Notes under the pieces: generated by a model
The model's database searches: none
Seen by the model: the letters and a program-made list of their open reading frames with translations, nothing else
Told to the model about the DNA's origin: nothing
Shown: one piece after another, positions 26,366 to 35,728 of the stretch
Numbering within the stretch: position 1 is the first letter of the stretch
How the letters are laid out: the number at the start of each line of letters is the position of its first letter
Made by a program: the position numbers and the translations under genes
NCBI GenBank assembly: GCA_937891465.1
Contig: CALAHF010000039.1
Coordinates: 1 to 52,858, forward strand
Length of the DNA: 52,858 nt
Source of the DNA: an uncultured Verrucomicrobiales bacterium
GTDB taxonomy: Bacteria > Verrucomicrobiota > Verrucomicrobiia > Verrucomicrobiales > DEV007
Reading direction: 5' to 3'

Positions 26366-27553
26366 TTACCCGTCTTTTTTTAGATTTTTCTTCCGGAGTC
26401 CTCCGGGCGTGATTCCAAAATGAGCTTTGAACACGGAGCCGAGGTATTCCTGATGTTTAAAGCCACAGCGTTCGGCGATGTCAGCAAGGGTGAAATCGGA
26501 TTCGGTGATCAATTTCCGGGCGCGGGCCAGGCGTTGTTTGATGAGGTAATCGCGGATGGTGACTCCCATTTCGTTGAGAAACCGCTTCTGAAAAGTGGTT
26601 CTGGAGACTCCGGCCGATCGAGCGATGAGATCGTTTGAAAGTGGGTTTGCCAAATTTTGATGAATGAAATTCACACTGACGGCGACCGCTGAGTCGTTGA
26701 TCGCATGGGTGTCTGAAGATCCCCGGGTCACGATTCCCGTTGGAGGAACGAGGATTCGATTCGGTGGTGGTTCGCCACCGCCACCGCCTATGATTGAATC
26801 GAGCAACTTGGCGGCTTTATATCCAACGGGGAAATGTCCGGCTCGAATGCTGGTTAAAGCGGGAGATCCGATTTCGCAAAGCGGCAAATCGTTGTCGACG
26901 CCGACGACGGCGATTTGTTCAGGAACAGGGACTTTCAGAGAGCGACAGGCCTCTAACACGGCAAGCCCGCATTGGTCGGTGCAAACCATGATTCCGATGG
27001 GGCGAGGGAGAGATGTGATCCAGGCTTCGAGCGACGCTCGGGCTTGTGCGGTGCTCTCATCAGTATTCCGTGAGGTGGAGTAGTCATGAAATGATTGGGC
27101 GTCACTGCAATTCTCCCGGAAGGCTTCGCGGCGTCTTTCGGACCAGTTTTCTCCAACAAATCCGTAAAATCCGAAATGTCTGAAGTCTCGCCTTAGAAAA
27201 TGATCGGCCACTGCTTTGGCGATGGCGGCATCATCGACATGGACGAGGGGAAAGTCCGAATTGAGAACCAAGCCGAGAACGTCGACGACTGGAATATTGA
27301 ATTTTTGTAAGGCTGAGAGTTTTTCGGAGCTTTCAATTCGAGCGATAATGCCGTCACCCTGCCAGTCGTTCAGCCAGTTGGGTAGGTTATCTCCGAGGGC
27401 GTGCGGGGCATGGAAGATCTCCCAGTTGTTGATTTGGTGGGCGTATTTGGCGACGCCGCGAAGAATTTCCCGCCCAGAGCTGAGGGAGGTTTCGACAATC
27501 AACGCGATGCGTTTCCGGTTGGAATGATTGAGTGACTGGCTGTGTGTTTTCAA
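26366..27553 (-). CDS. XylR-like transcriptional regulator (LacI-type sugar-binding plus AraC DNA-binding domain)
   Basis: The 395-residue protein combines a periplasmic-binding-protein-like effector domain (about 15-285: RKRIALIVETSLSSGREIL, DGIIARIESSEKL, IGIMVCTDQCGLAVLEACR, AVVGVDNDLPLCEIGSPALTS) with a C-terminal AraC/XylS double helix-turn-helix (about 295-390: LIARSAGVSRTTFQKRF, LADIAERCGFKHQEYLGSVFK). E. coli XylR has this layout and binds xylose. Verrucomicrobia have many such regulators beside glycan operons. It is divergent from galK with a 78-bp gap and most likely controls the galK-to-37903 operon in response to a sugar, plausibly galactose or arabinose (inference). Confidence 0.92.
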   Translation of the reverse strand: MKTHSQSLNHSNRKRIALIVETSLSSGREILRGVAKYAHQINNWEIFHAPHALGDNLPNWLNDWQGDGIIARIESSEKLSALQKFNIPVVDVLGLVLNSDFPLVHVDDAAIAKAVADHFLRRDFRHFGFYGFVGENWSERRREAFRENCSDAQSFHDYSTSRNTDESTAQARASLEAWITSLPRPIGIMVCTDQCGLAVLEACRSLKVPVPEQIAVVGVDNDLPLCEIGSPALTSIRAGHFPVGYKAAKLLDSIIGGGGGEPPPNRILVPPTGIVTRGSSDTHAINDSAVAVSVNFIHQNLANPLSNDLIARSAGVSRTTFQKRFLNEMGVTIRDYLIKQRLARARKLITESDFTLADIAERCGFKHQEYLGSVFKAHFGITPGGLRKKNLKKDG

Positions 27554-27587
27554 ATTTTGATTCGTCCGATTTCTACAAAACTACATC

Positions 27588-27620
27588 TGTTTTCTAAAAG
27601 CAGAGTGCTTTTCATAAAAG
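27588..27620. promoter_or_regulatory. Candidate operator pair between the XylR-like regulator and galK
   Basis: Two short near-palindromes, TTTTCTAAAAG (27590-27600) and TTTTCATAAAAG (27609-27620), start 19 bp apart, close to two helical turns, in the intergenic region shared by the divergent regulator and galK. Paired sites of this kind suit an AraC-type dimer. This is only a sequence pattern. Confidence 0.35.
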
Positions 27621-27631
27621 AAAAAAGAGTG

Positions 27632-28798
27632 ATGTTCGAAATGAAAATGTCGAACTCTGAGACAGTTGAATTATTTGCCGAACGCTTTGGGTGCAAGCCC
27701 GAATGGCTGGTTCAGGCGCCGGGGCGTATCAATCTGATTGGGGAACATATCGATTATCTCAATGGATTGGTGATGCCGGCGGCGATCGATCGATACGTAA
27801 GAATGGCGGTTCGGGAAAATGGGACGGAGCGGATTACTGTTTGGAGTGACGGGAAATCAGGGAGCTTCGGATGGCAGGATCTGAAGCCTTTTAAAGGTGC
27901 TGATTATTGGATGAATTATATCGGCGGCGTTGTTGAGATGTATCGACGGGAAGGTATCGAGGTGAGGGGATTTGATGCGGTTATTACGGCTGATCTTCCC
28001 GTGGGCGCTGGATTGAGCAGTAGTGCGGCTTTGGAAACGGCGACAGCCTTTGCCGTGGAAACAGTTGCTGGTGTGAAGGTTGATCCGACTCGGCGAGCTG
28101 AATTATGCCGTGCGGCTGAGCACGAATTTGCAGGGGTGCCGTGTGGGATCATGGATCAGATCGCGGTTGGCTTTGGCCAAAAGGATCATGCGCTGATGGT
28201 CGATTGCTCGGATGCCTCAATTTCCCCAGTGAAAATTCCGGCGGGGATTTCACTGCTTGTTTCGGATACGCGGGTCAGTCATGCGCTCGGGGATGGGGAA
28301 TATCGAAAGCGTAGTGAGAGCTGCGATGAAGCGTTACTGATTTTGGAAAAACCGGGCTGGCGCGAGGTTTCTAGAGAGGATTTGTCTAAGAAAGAATCTG
28401 AGCTAGGATCCTCGCTTTTCCGCCGCGCACGGCATGTGATCTCTGAATTAAACCGGGTGCCCGCAATGAAAGACGCACTGGTCAAAGGTGATTTAGAATC
28501 CGTTTCTGAAATCATGAAGTCCGGTCATGAATCGCTGCGGGACGATTACGAAGTCAGTTGCCGGGAGCTGGATCTGTTGGTGAAGGCTGCTTATGAATTT
28601 GGATTTGAAAATGGCCGTGTCGGTTCGCGGATGACAGGCGGGGGCTTCGGCGGATCGACCGTAACTCTCGTTCGCGAGGATTCGGCTGAGGCTTTGAAAG
28701 CTCATCTGGAAAGTCGTTTTCGAGCTGAGTTTGGCTCGGAACCCAATTGTTTTATCACCCCAATTGCCGACGGCGCATCCGTTAATTCTATTCACTAA
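27632..28798 (+). CDS. galK: Galactokinase
   Basis: GalK phosphorylates alpha-D-galactose to galactose-1-phosphate, entering the Leloir pathway. The three GHMP-kinase motifs are present: PGRINLIGEHIDYLNG (galactokinase signature, Ile in place of the common Thr), PVGAGLSSSAALETA (phosphate-binding loop) and GSRMTGGGFGGSTV. Length of 388 residues fits. I chose the ATG at 27632; in-frame ATGs at 27641 and 27647 are also possible, and a longer frame upstream would overlap the operator region. First gene of the sugar operon; galT and galE are not in the window, so the pathway must be completed elsewhere. Confidence 0.93.
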   Translation: MFEMKMSNSETVELFAERFGCKPEWLVQAPGRINLIGEHIDYLNGLVMPAAIDRYVRMAVRENGTERITVWSDGKSGSFGWQDLKPFKGADYWMNYIGGVVEMYRREGIEVRGFDAVITADLPVGAGLSSSAALETATAFAVETVAGVKVDPTRRAELCRAAEHEFAGVPCGIMDQIAVGFGQKDHALMVDCSDASISPVKIPAGISLLVSDTRVSHALGDGEYRKRSESCDEALLILEKPGWREVSREDLSKKESELGSSLFRRARHVISELNRVPAMKDALVKGDLESVSEIMKSGHESLRDDYEVSCRELDLLVKAAYEFGFENGRVGSRMTGGGFGGSTVTLVREDSAEALKAHLESRFRAEFGSEPNCFITPIADGASVNSIH

Positions 28799-28809
28799 AC
28801 GACAACGAA

Positions 28810-29937
28810 ATGAAGACATCTATCCTTAAAATCCTAATTGCAGCTACCCTTATGTTTGGAGTTACTCAGGCGGAAGAATCTATATTTGGAAAATTGCCGG
28901 ATGGTCAGGAAGTGAAGATTTTCGTTTTGACGAATGCTTCGGGGATGACAGTAAAGGTAACGGAGTACGGGGCAATCCTTGTATCGATCGAAGCTGCAGA
29001 CCGAAACGGAAAATTCGCGGACCTCTCTCACGGATACGACACTCTTGAGGGATGGCTGACGAACACGTCTTATTTTGGTTCGACGGTGGGCCGGTTTGGT
29101 AATCGGATTGCCGACGGGAAATTTTCTCTGGATGGAAAAACGTATGAACTGGCGACCAACAATGATCCGGGTGGAATTCACTGCCATTTGCACGGCGGGT
29201 TGAAAGGATACGACAAGGTGCTTTGGAAAGGGGAGACGTTCGAGAAAAAAAACTCGAGCGGCGTAATATTTACCTACACGAGCAAGGATGGAGATGAGGG
29301 GTATCCTGGGAATTTGTCGATGGAGGTCACTTATACCCTGAATAATAACAATGAGCTGATTTGGGAGGCTAAAGCGACAACCGATGCACCTACTGTTTTG
29401 AATCTGGTTCACCATTCTTATTGGAATCTAAGCGGCGATGCAGAGACTTCGATTAATGATCATGAGCTGACTCTGTTTGCCGACCATTACCTACCAACCA
29501 ATAAAGGGTTAATCCCTACGGGTGATAAAGCTCCGGTAGCGGGTACACCAATGGATTTCACCAAACCTCATTTGATCGGAGAGCGAGTCGGAGATCAGTT
29601 CGAAGCGCTGAAATTCGGTGGAGGCTACGACCACGCCTGGGTTTTGAGTGGGCAAAAAGAAGGGGAACTAACTCGTGCTGCCAAACTGCGTGATCCTAAG
29701 ACGGGACGTACGATGGAGATTTTAACCAATCAACCGGCAATCCAATTTTACGGAGGAAATTTCCTTGATGGAACCGTCACGGGTAAAGGCGAGATCACCT
29801 ACGAACACAGAACGGCCCTCTGCTTGGAAACTGAAGGATGGCCGGATGCTCCAAATAACCCAAAGGCTCCAAGCGCGATCTTGCGTCCTGGCGAAACATA
29901 CTCGCACAAAATGGTTCACCGCTTTTCTGCGGAATAA
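28810..29937 (+). CDS. galM: Secreted aldose 1-epimerase (mutarotase)
   Basis: Interconverts the alpha and beta anomers of galactose and related aldoses. The 375-residue protein has a signal peptide (MKTSILKILIAATLMFGVTQ), so unlike E. coli GalM it acts in the periplasm. Motifs: TVGRFGNRIADGKFSLDG, HGGLKGYDK (first conserved His), LNLVHHSYWNLSG (catalytic His), GGGYDHAWVL and ALCLETEGWPDAPN with the catalytic base Glu. It starts 11 bp after galK. Producing the correct anomer outside the cytoplasmic membrane would feed the symporter encoded next. Confidence 0.92.
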   Translation: MKTSILKILIAATLMFGVTQAEESIFGKLPDGQEVKIFVLTNASGMTVKVTEYGAILVSIEAADRNGKFADLSHGYDTLEGWLTNTSYFGSTVGRFGNRIADGKFSLDGKTYELATNNDPGGIHCHLHGGLKGYDKVLWKGETFEKKNSSGVIFTYTSKDGDEGYPGNLSMEVTYTLNNNNELIWEAKATTDAPTVLNLVHHSYWNLSGDAETSINDHELTLFADHYLPTNKGLIPTGDKAPVAGTPMDFTKPHLIGERVGDQFEALKFGGGYDHAWVLSGQKEGELTRAAKLRDPKTGRTMEILTNQPAIQFYGGNFLDGTVTGKGEITYEHRTALCLETEGWPDAPNNPKAPSAILRPGETYSHKMVHRFSAE

Positions 29938-29958
29938 CGTCTTTGCTCGCATAAATTC

Positions 29959-31587
29959 ATGACAACGATTCTTACATTTCTTTTGTTCACAGCTGCCGTC
30001 GCTTTGCTGACTTGGTGGATTACTCGGGGAAAAGGCACAGATACTGAAGAAGGGTTCTTTCTCGCCGGGCGCAGTCTGACGGGGCTTGTCATCGCCGGAT
30101 CTTTACTTCTCACGAATTTGTCCACTGAGCAATTGGTCGGGCTCAACGGCGGAGCGTTTAAAGAAGGGCTTTCGGTAATGGCATGGGAAGTTGTCGCCGG
30201 AGTATCACTGGTGGTGCTTGCCTTGTTCTTCCTTCCTCGGTATTTGAAAAGCGGTATTGCCACCATTCCGCAATTTCTTGAGGAAAGGTATGGATCCGGT
30301 GTGCGAGCTTTGACGACTGGCGTATTTATTGTCGCCTATATGTTTATATTGCTGCCCTTCGTGCTCTACAGTGCGGCAAAAGCACTTTCAGCGATGCTGA
30401 ATCTTCCGGAGTTGCTCGGGATGAGTCAGTTTGGCACAATTTGGGTAATTGTTGCCTTCGTGGCAATCGTTGGTTCTGGTTACGCGATCTTTGGAGGGTT
30501 ACGTGCCGTGGCCGTTTCCGATACCTTCAACGGGTTGGGACTACTTATCGGTGGACTTTTGATTACCTATTTTACCCTGAGTCATGTCGGAGGCGATGAA
30601 TCGTTTCTGTCAGCGTTTAGCAAGATAAGTGAAGCCAATCCAGATGCATTCAATTCGATTAGTCGCGAAGGCGAGGATATTAACGGGTGGGCACCTCTTT
30701 TTACCGGGGTGCTTTTACTGAATTTTTTCTATTGGTGTACGAATCAACAAATTATCCAGAGAACCTTTGGAGCGAAGAATCTAGCAGAAGGACAGAAAGG
30801 TGTTCTCCTGGCAGCTTTTTTCAAAATTCTCGCCCCCTTAATCCTTGTGGTTCCGGGAATCGCAGCTTTTTACATTGCCAATTCGGATGAAGGTTTCAAG
30901 GCGACACTCTTGAATGACGCGGGGGAGGTTGACGGGGGAAACGTCTATGGATCGCTGGTGCGCCTGGTCCTTCCCGGGCCACTTACCGGATTCTTCGCAG
31001 CGGTTGTGATGGGGTCGATCCTCTCTACTTTTAATTCTGTATTGAACTCCAGTGCCACTTTATTCTCGCTCGGAGTCTACAAAAAGGCCATCAACCCGAG
31101 TGCCAGCCACAAGCAGGTTGTGCGTTCCGGTCAAGTTTGCAGCGGGGTGGTCGCTTTGCTTTCTGCGATTGCTGCTCCACTGGTTTTTGATGGACAGGAG
31201 GGGATTTTTGAATTCTTCCAGAGTTTGAATGCTGTCTATTTCATTCCTCTGCTGGCGATAATTCTCGTGGGAATGTTCACCAAATGGGCCGACGGCAATT
31301 CGGCGATTATCACCGCCGTCACTGGTTTGCTGATCATGATTTGGGGAACCTTCCTCGGCGGTGATATCGTGACGAAGACCTTTGGCTCCGGTTATCATTT
31401 TATGGGTGCGGTTTTTGCGGTGCTTGTATTTCTCCAACTGCTACTCGCCCAATTTATGAAGCGGGAAACAGCATATGTGCAGGTTGATGCCAAAGTAGTC
31501 GATCTCACCCCCTGGAAGCACGCGCCTTTGGTTGGCGGATGTTTGATTGTCACGGTTCTCATCATCTATGCCATACTCTCAAAGTGA
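29959..31587 (+). CDS. Sodium/galactose symporter, SSS family (vSGLT-like)
   Basis: A 542-residue protein with about 14 hydrophobic helices and the sodium:solute symporter pattern. Compared from memory with the Vibrio parahaemolyticus galactose transporter vSGLT, the sugar-site residues are kept at matching spacing: Asn53 and Gln58 (TNLSTEQ), Glu77 (MAWE), Asn255 and Tyr258 (NFFYW), Lys289 (AAFFK), and the Gln of FFQSLNAVY. The shared stretch FYWCTNQQIIQRTFGAKNLAEGQKG-like segment (about 257-281) is diagnostic for the SGLT branch. It therefore probably imports galactose with sodium, which fits its place between galM and the glycosidase. It starts 21 bp after galM. Confidence 0.92.
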   Translation: MTTILTFLLFTAAVALLTWWITRGKGTDTEEGFFLAGRSLTGLVIAGSLLLTNLSTEQLVGLNGGAFKEGLSVMAWEVVAGVSLVVLALFFLPRYLKSGIATIPQFLEERYGSGVRALTTGVFIVAYMFILLPFVLYSAAKALSAMLNLPELLGMSQFGTIWVIVAFVAIVGSGYAIFGGLRAVAVSDTFNGLGLLIGGLLITYFTLSHVGGDESFLSAFSKISEANPDAFNSISREGEDINGWAPLFTGVLLLNFFYWCTNQQIIQRTFGAKNLAEGQKGVLLAAFFKILAPLILVVPGIAAFYIANSDEGFKATLLNDAGEVDGGNVYGSLVRLVLPGPLTGFFAAVVMGSILSTFNSVLNSSATLFSLGVYKKAINPSASHKQVVRSGQVCSGVVALLSAIAAPLVFDGQEGIFEFFQSLNAVYFIPLLAIILVGMFTKWADGNSAIITAVTGLLIMIWGTFLGGDIVTKTFGSGYHFMGAVFAVLVFLQLLLAQFMKRETAYVQVDAKVVDLTPWKHAPLVGGCLIVTVLIIYAILSK

Positions 31588-31633
31588 TTCAAAGCTTCTC
31601 CCGAGTGACTCTTAAAAATAAAAATTAGCTATC

Positions 31634-34123
31634 ATGAAAACAAACTGCCTGTTACTATTTGCGTGCATCGCGACAATCTTCCCTGTAAGGGCTGGCTCAG
31701 CAGCTGATTACCCGCTCAAACCAGTTCCTTACTATGAGGTCGAAATGACTTCGGATTTTTGGCGACCGCGAATGATTACTCAGCGGGAGACGCTGGTTCC
31801 GTGGGCTTTTGAGAGAACGGAAAAAGGCGTGGAACACCTTCAGGCTGCAGGAGATTTCTTGAAAGGAAAAGAGGTCATTGATCATAAAGCGCATCGATTT
31901 ATCGACTCCGATCTCTACAAAGTGATGGAAGGCGCGGCGTATCTGCTTCAGCTCGAGCGCGATCCTGAACTGGAGGCGAAGATGGATAAAATCATCGCCG
32001 TGATCGGTGAGGCGCAGGAGCCAAATGGCTATCTATATCCGTCTCATACGACAAAAGTCGGCACGGAAAAGAACATGATGGGCGACCGGCCCTATTCGTT
32101 CGTGGTGCACAGTCACGAACTCTACAACATGGGGCATCTCTATGAAGCAGCTGTCGCTTATTTTGAAACGACGGGGAAGGACGCGTTGTTGAAAATTGCT
32201 GAAAAAAATGCTCAGCACATCAACAAGGTGTTCTTCGAAGGTGATCCGAAATACAATGCAGGAAAAGCGATTCGTCAGGCGCCGGGGCATCAGGAGCCTG
32301 AGTTGGCGTTAGTGAAATTGTATCGTGTTACGGGGAAGCAACTCTATCTCGATATGGCTCGAAAGTTTCTCGAAATCCGCGGAGTGACTTACGTTCCGGG
32401 TGGCGAAGGCGTAATGTCGCCAACTTACGCGCAGCAGCATAAGCCGGTCAAAGAGCAGAGCGAAGCGGTAGGGCATGCGGTGAGAGCGACGTATCTTTAC
32501 GCGGCGATGGCCGATGTAGGAACACTCACTGGGGACGAGGATTACACTAAAGCGCTGGATCGGATTTGGGGAAACATCACGGACACCCGCATGCACATCA
32601 CGGGTGGGCTCGGTGCGGTTCATGGCATCGAAGGGTTTGGGCCAAAATATGAATTACCGAATGCTCACGCCTTCAACGAAACCTGCGCGGCGGTCGGAAA
32701 TGTCCTTCTCAATCACCGGATGTTTCTCATGAAAAAAGATGCCAAATACATCGATATCGCGGAGGTGGCGTTGCTCAACAATGTGCTCGCGGCGGTGAAT
32801 TTGGAGGGGAATAAATTTTTCTATGTGAACCCGCTCGATGCGGATGGGAAATATCCGTTTAATCACGGAACAGCCGGTCGCGCGCCCTGGTTTGGAACGG
32901 CTTGTTGTCCTTCGAACATCGCTCGTCTCATCCCGCAGGTGCCGGGAATGCTCTACGCGCATGATGAGGAAAATCTATATCTAACTTTCTACGCGAAAAA
33001 TCAGACCGAAATCAAAATGGGCGAAACTGCTGTGAAACTTGTGCAGGAAACGGCTTACCCAAATGACGGTGCGATCAAGGTAACTATAGATCCTGCTTCA
33101 GAAAAGAGCTTCAAACTCCACGTTCGGATTCCAACGTGGGCCCAGGGCGAGCAGTTTGTTCCAGGTGATCTCTACGATTTCCCTGAGCCTGTCGAGGCTG
33201 CGTGGGCGCTCGCGGTGAATGGCGAAAAGGTTGAAGGAGCGAAAATGGAAAATGGATTTGCAGTCGTCGAGCGGGTTTGGAAGGCAGGTGACGTCATCGA
33301 TTTGGATTTGCCGATGCCGATCCGATTGAATACCTGCCACGAAGAAGTTCAAGAGAACCAAGGGCGGGTCGCGTTCACTCGTGGGCCTTTTGTGATGTGC
33401 GCCGAGGGGATTGACAACGGAGGAGCCACACAGCGTTTTTTCTTTTCAACAACGCCAGACGTTTCCAAGTCGAAAAACGCAGTCAAAGAGATTGAGCATG
33501 GAAAGTTCATTCAATCTACGGTTCATGCGGATGCCATCAAAGAAGATGGAACGACGGCGGCGAAAATTCCGCTTCAACTCACGCCTTACTATGCCTGGAA
33601 CAATCGCGGTGCCAGTTCGATGACGGTTTGGTTTCCGACTGAAAAAGAAATGGCGATCTTTGATCCGCTCGCTTTGCCGAAAGAAAGTGTCTTCACGGAA
33701 ATTACCGCTTCTCACACGTCTGACGAAGACACGGTGACTGCTATAGGAGACGGCGAGGTGGATAAAAATTCGAGCGGAAACAAGGTGCTTCGATGGACCA
33801 GTCGCGGGCAGCCCGGAAAAGAACAATGGGTCACGGGGCGCTTCGCGAGAACGCAGAACATCCGGAGCGTCGGAGTTTTCTGGATGAATCGCTGGCAGGC
33901 TGATGTGAAATTCCCCAAAGAATGGTCGCTCGAAGTCGAGCAAAATGGCGAATGGAAACCGTTCGAGTTGTATACCACTGACAAATATGATCAGCAGGCG
34001 AATCAGTTCAATTTGGTGCATCCGGCTGCGCCGACCAAGTGCGACGCGATTCGGATCAATATGACTCCGCAGGAAGAAACCGCAGTGGGGATTATTGAGG
34101 TGCAGGTCGAATTCGAAAAATAG
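31634..34123 (+). CDS. Secreted GH127-family glycoside hydrolase (beta-L-arabinofuranosidase type)
   Basis: An 829-residue protein with signal peptide (MKTNCLLLFACIATIFPVRAG). Residues about 30-430 form the (alpha/alpha)6 barrel of GH127 (formerly DUF1680), followed by beta-sandwich domains and a C-terminal region of about 120 residues with a discoidin-like look (NIRSVGVFWMNRW). The Cys-zinc active site known from Bifidobacterium HypBA1 is complete by spacing: Glu333, Glu349 and Cys351 (GIEGFG, NETC) and Cys424-Cys425 (TACCPSN), corresponding to E322, E338, C340, C417 and C418. This favours beta-L-arabinofuranosidase chemistry. Some GH127 members instead act on 3,6-anhydrogalactose of carrageenan, but from memory they lack the zinc site. 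Located in the galactose operon before the sulfatase. Confidence 0.9.
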   Translation: MKTNCLLLFACIATIFPVRAGSAADYPLKPVPYYEVEMTSDFWRPRMITQRETLVPWAFERTEKGVEHLQAAGDFLKGKEVIDHKAHRFIDSDLYKVMEGAAYLLQLERDPELEAKMDKIIAVIGEAQEPNGYLYPSHTTKVGTEKNMMGDRPYSFVVHSHELYNMGHLYEAAVAYFETTGKDALLKIAEKNAQHINKVFFEGDPKYNAGKAIRQAPGHQEPELALVKLYRVTGKQLYLDMARKFLEIRGVTYVPGGEGVMSPTYAQQHKPVKEQSEAVGHAVRATYLYAAMADVGTLTGDEDYTKALDRIWGNITDTRMHITGGLGAVHGIEGFGPKYELPNAHAFNETCAAVGNVLLNHRMFLMKKDAKYIDIAEVALLNNVLAAVNLEGNKFFYVNPLDADGKYPFNHGTAGRAPWFGTACCPSNIARLIPQVPGMLYAHDEENLYLTFYAKNQTEIKMGETAVKLVQETAYPNDGAIKVTIDPASEKSFKLHVRIPTWAQGEQFVPGDLYDFPEPVEAAWALAVNGEKVEGAKMENGFAVVERVWKAGDVIDLDLPMPIRLNTCHEEVQENQGRVAFTRGPFVMCAEGIDNGGATQRFFFSTTPDVSKSKNAVKEIEHGKFIQSTVHADAIKEDGTTAAKIPLQLTPYYAWNNRGASSMTVWFPTEKEMAIFDPLALPKESVFTEITASHTSDEDTVTAIGDGEVDKNSSGNKVLRWTSRGQPGKEQWVTGRFARTQNIRSVGVFWMNRWQADVKFPKEWSLEVEQNGEWKPFELYTTDKYDQQANQFNLVHPAAPTKCDAIRINMTPQEETAVGIIEVQVEFEK

Positions 34124-34149
34124 AAACTTACGATTCGTTTTTTAGTATC

Positions 34150-35727
34150 ATGAAATTTTCCAGCATTTTTCTCACTTTAGCGACCTGTATCGGCTTGCAA
34201 AGCCATGCGGCTGATCGGCCGAATTTCATCATCGTTTATGTCGATGACCTCGGTTGGGCTGATACCTCGGTCCGTATGATGGATAGCGATCCGGAGTCAG
34301 CGAGCGATTTTCACCAGACGCCATATCTTGAAAAACTCGCGAGCCGGGGCATGAAATTTTCCAATGCCTACGCTCCGGCTCCGACCTGCACGCCTTCGCG
34401 AAAAAGCATTCAATTCGGAAAAACGCCGGGCCGCCTTGGCTACACGTTTGTGCATGATGTGTTGGCGCTTCAGCGCGAGCTTGAATGGAAGGACGAAACG
34501 TCGCTCGCGGATGTTTTGAAAGCAGCTGACGCCGAATACATCACGGCTCATTTTGGCAAGGGAATGGCGGGGGAGCGGATGAAAACGATCGGTTACGACG
34601 TCACGGACGAGTTCGACGGCAATGCAGACAACGGGAATTTTCACGGCGACTACATCGATTTGAAAAGCCGCAAAAAACTCCCACCAGAGAATCCCAAGCG
34701 GATGCCGGAATTGGAAAAACGCTCGGTAGATTTTATCGAAGAGCATGGCGGTGAGCGTCCGTTTTTCCTGATGGTTTCCCACTACGCGGTTCACGTTCCG
34801 CACGCGGCGCGCCCTGAATTGATTGAGAAATACCGAAACTTGCCTCGCGGTAAATATTGCAAAGACGCGGATTATTTACCGGTGGATGAAATTTCTGACG
34901 GCAAGAAAATCAGTTCATGGCGGCTTCAATACGCGGCGATGCTTGAGGAGGTGGATGAAGGGCTCGGAGCGATTGTTGAGGCTGTAGAAAAAACCGGCCA
35001 GCTTGAAAATACGTTCATTATTTTCACATCGGACAACGGCGGCGGCCTCACTCCAAACGGCGCGTTGAAAGGCGGAAAAGCGAACCTTTACGAAGGCGGT
35101 TTACGGATTCCGTTTGTCGTTGCCGGGCCGGGAGTCAAAGGGGACGCGCAATGTGACGTTCCGATTGTTCAATGGGATCTCCTTTCAACCTTGCATGACC
35201 ATTCTGGAAGCGAAGAAAAACTGCCGGACGATCTCGACGGTGGCAGCTTACGGAGTGTTTTTAAAAATGGAAATGCCGGTACGGTCACGCGGCCGGTCGA
35301 GGGATTCGTTTTCCATTATCCGTGTTACTTCGCCCCACCGGTGAGCGTGATTCGAATGGGCGACTACAAACTGATGGAGCACCTTCTGACCGGCGAGCAA
35401 AAGCTTTTCAATATCGTGACTGATTACAAAGAAGAAAAAAATCTCGTTTACGAAGAACCGAAAAAAGCGTTGGAGCTGAAAGCAATCATGTCGGACTACC
35501 TCGATTCAATTGATGCGGAAGACATTCAGGACGTTTACAAGGCACGATTTGCTGAGCTGGATAAATTTGAGGCGCAGGCGAAAAAGGCTCACGCGCAAGC
35601 GATCGAACGAGCTGCTGGCGATGAGAAAAAAATTCAGGAAGCCGACGAGCGCTTGAAAAAGAATCAGGAGCGGTTTGAGAAGAATCGTGTCGAGACGCGG
35701 ACAAACATGGTTGGGACAAAGTTTTGA
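34150..35727 (+). CDS. Secreted type I (S1) sulfatase
   Basis: A 525-residue enzyme with signal peptide (MKFSSIFLTLATCIGLQSHA). The metal ligands lie in FIIVYVDDLGWAD (Asp32, Asp33), the formylglycine precursor Cys80 in CTPSRKSIQFGKTPGR, a Lys in AHFGKG, the second metal site in FTSDNGG and the C-terminal MGDYKLMEHLL strand. Residues about 440-525 are an unusual Lys/Glu/Ala-rich coiled-coil-like tail (FEAQAKKAHAQAIERA) not needed for catalysis. It would remove sulfate esters from a polysaccharide before or during glycosidase action. Maturation needs a formylglycine-generating or anaerobic sulfatase-maturing enzyme, not seen in this window. Its TGA stop is one base before the next gene's ATG. 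Confidence 0.92.
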   Translation: MKFSSIFLTLATCIGLQSHAADRPNFIIVYVDDLGWADTSVRMMDSDPESASDFHQTPYLEKLASRGMKFSNAYAPAPTCTPSRKSIQFGKTPGRLGYTFVHDVLALQRELEWKDETSLADVLKAADAEYITAHFGKGMAGERMKTIGYDVTDEFDGNADNGNFHGDYIDLKSRKKLPPENPKRMPELEKRSVDFIEEHGGERPFFLMVSHYAVHVPHAARPELIEKYRNLPRGKYCKDADYLPVDEISDGKKISSWRLQYAAMLEEVDEGLGAIVEAVEKTGQLENTFIIFTSDNGGGLTPNGALKGGKANLYEGGLRIPFVVAGPGVKGDAQCDVPIVQWDLLSTLHDHSGSEEKLPDDLDGGSLRSVFKNGNAGTVTRPVEGFVFHYPCYFAPPVSVIRMGDYKLMEHLLTGEQKLFNIVTDYKEEKNLVYEEPKKALELKAIMSDYLDSIDAEDIQDVYKARFAELDKFEAQAKKAHAQAIERAAGDEKKIQEADERLKKNQERFEKNRVETRTNMVGTKF

Positions 35728-35728
35728 G

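Noticed and set aside
26118-26423. Plus-strand open frame between the Fe-ADH and the regulator
   Set aside because: It is antisense to the sulfatase remnant and the regulator end, which have clear family motifs on the minus strand.
33446-34021. 191-codon minus-strand frame opposite the GH127 gene
   Set aside because: It falls within the beta-domains of the GH127 enzyme, which continue without interruption on the plus strand; no start context or family motif.
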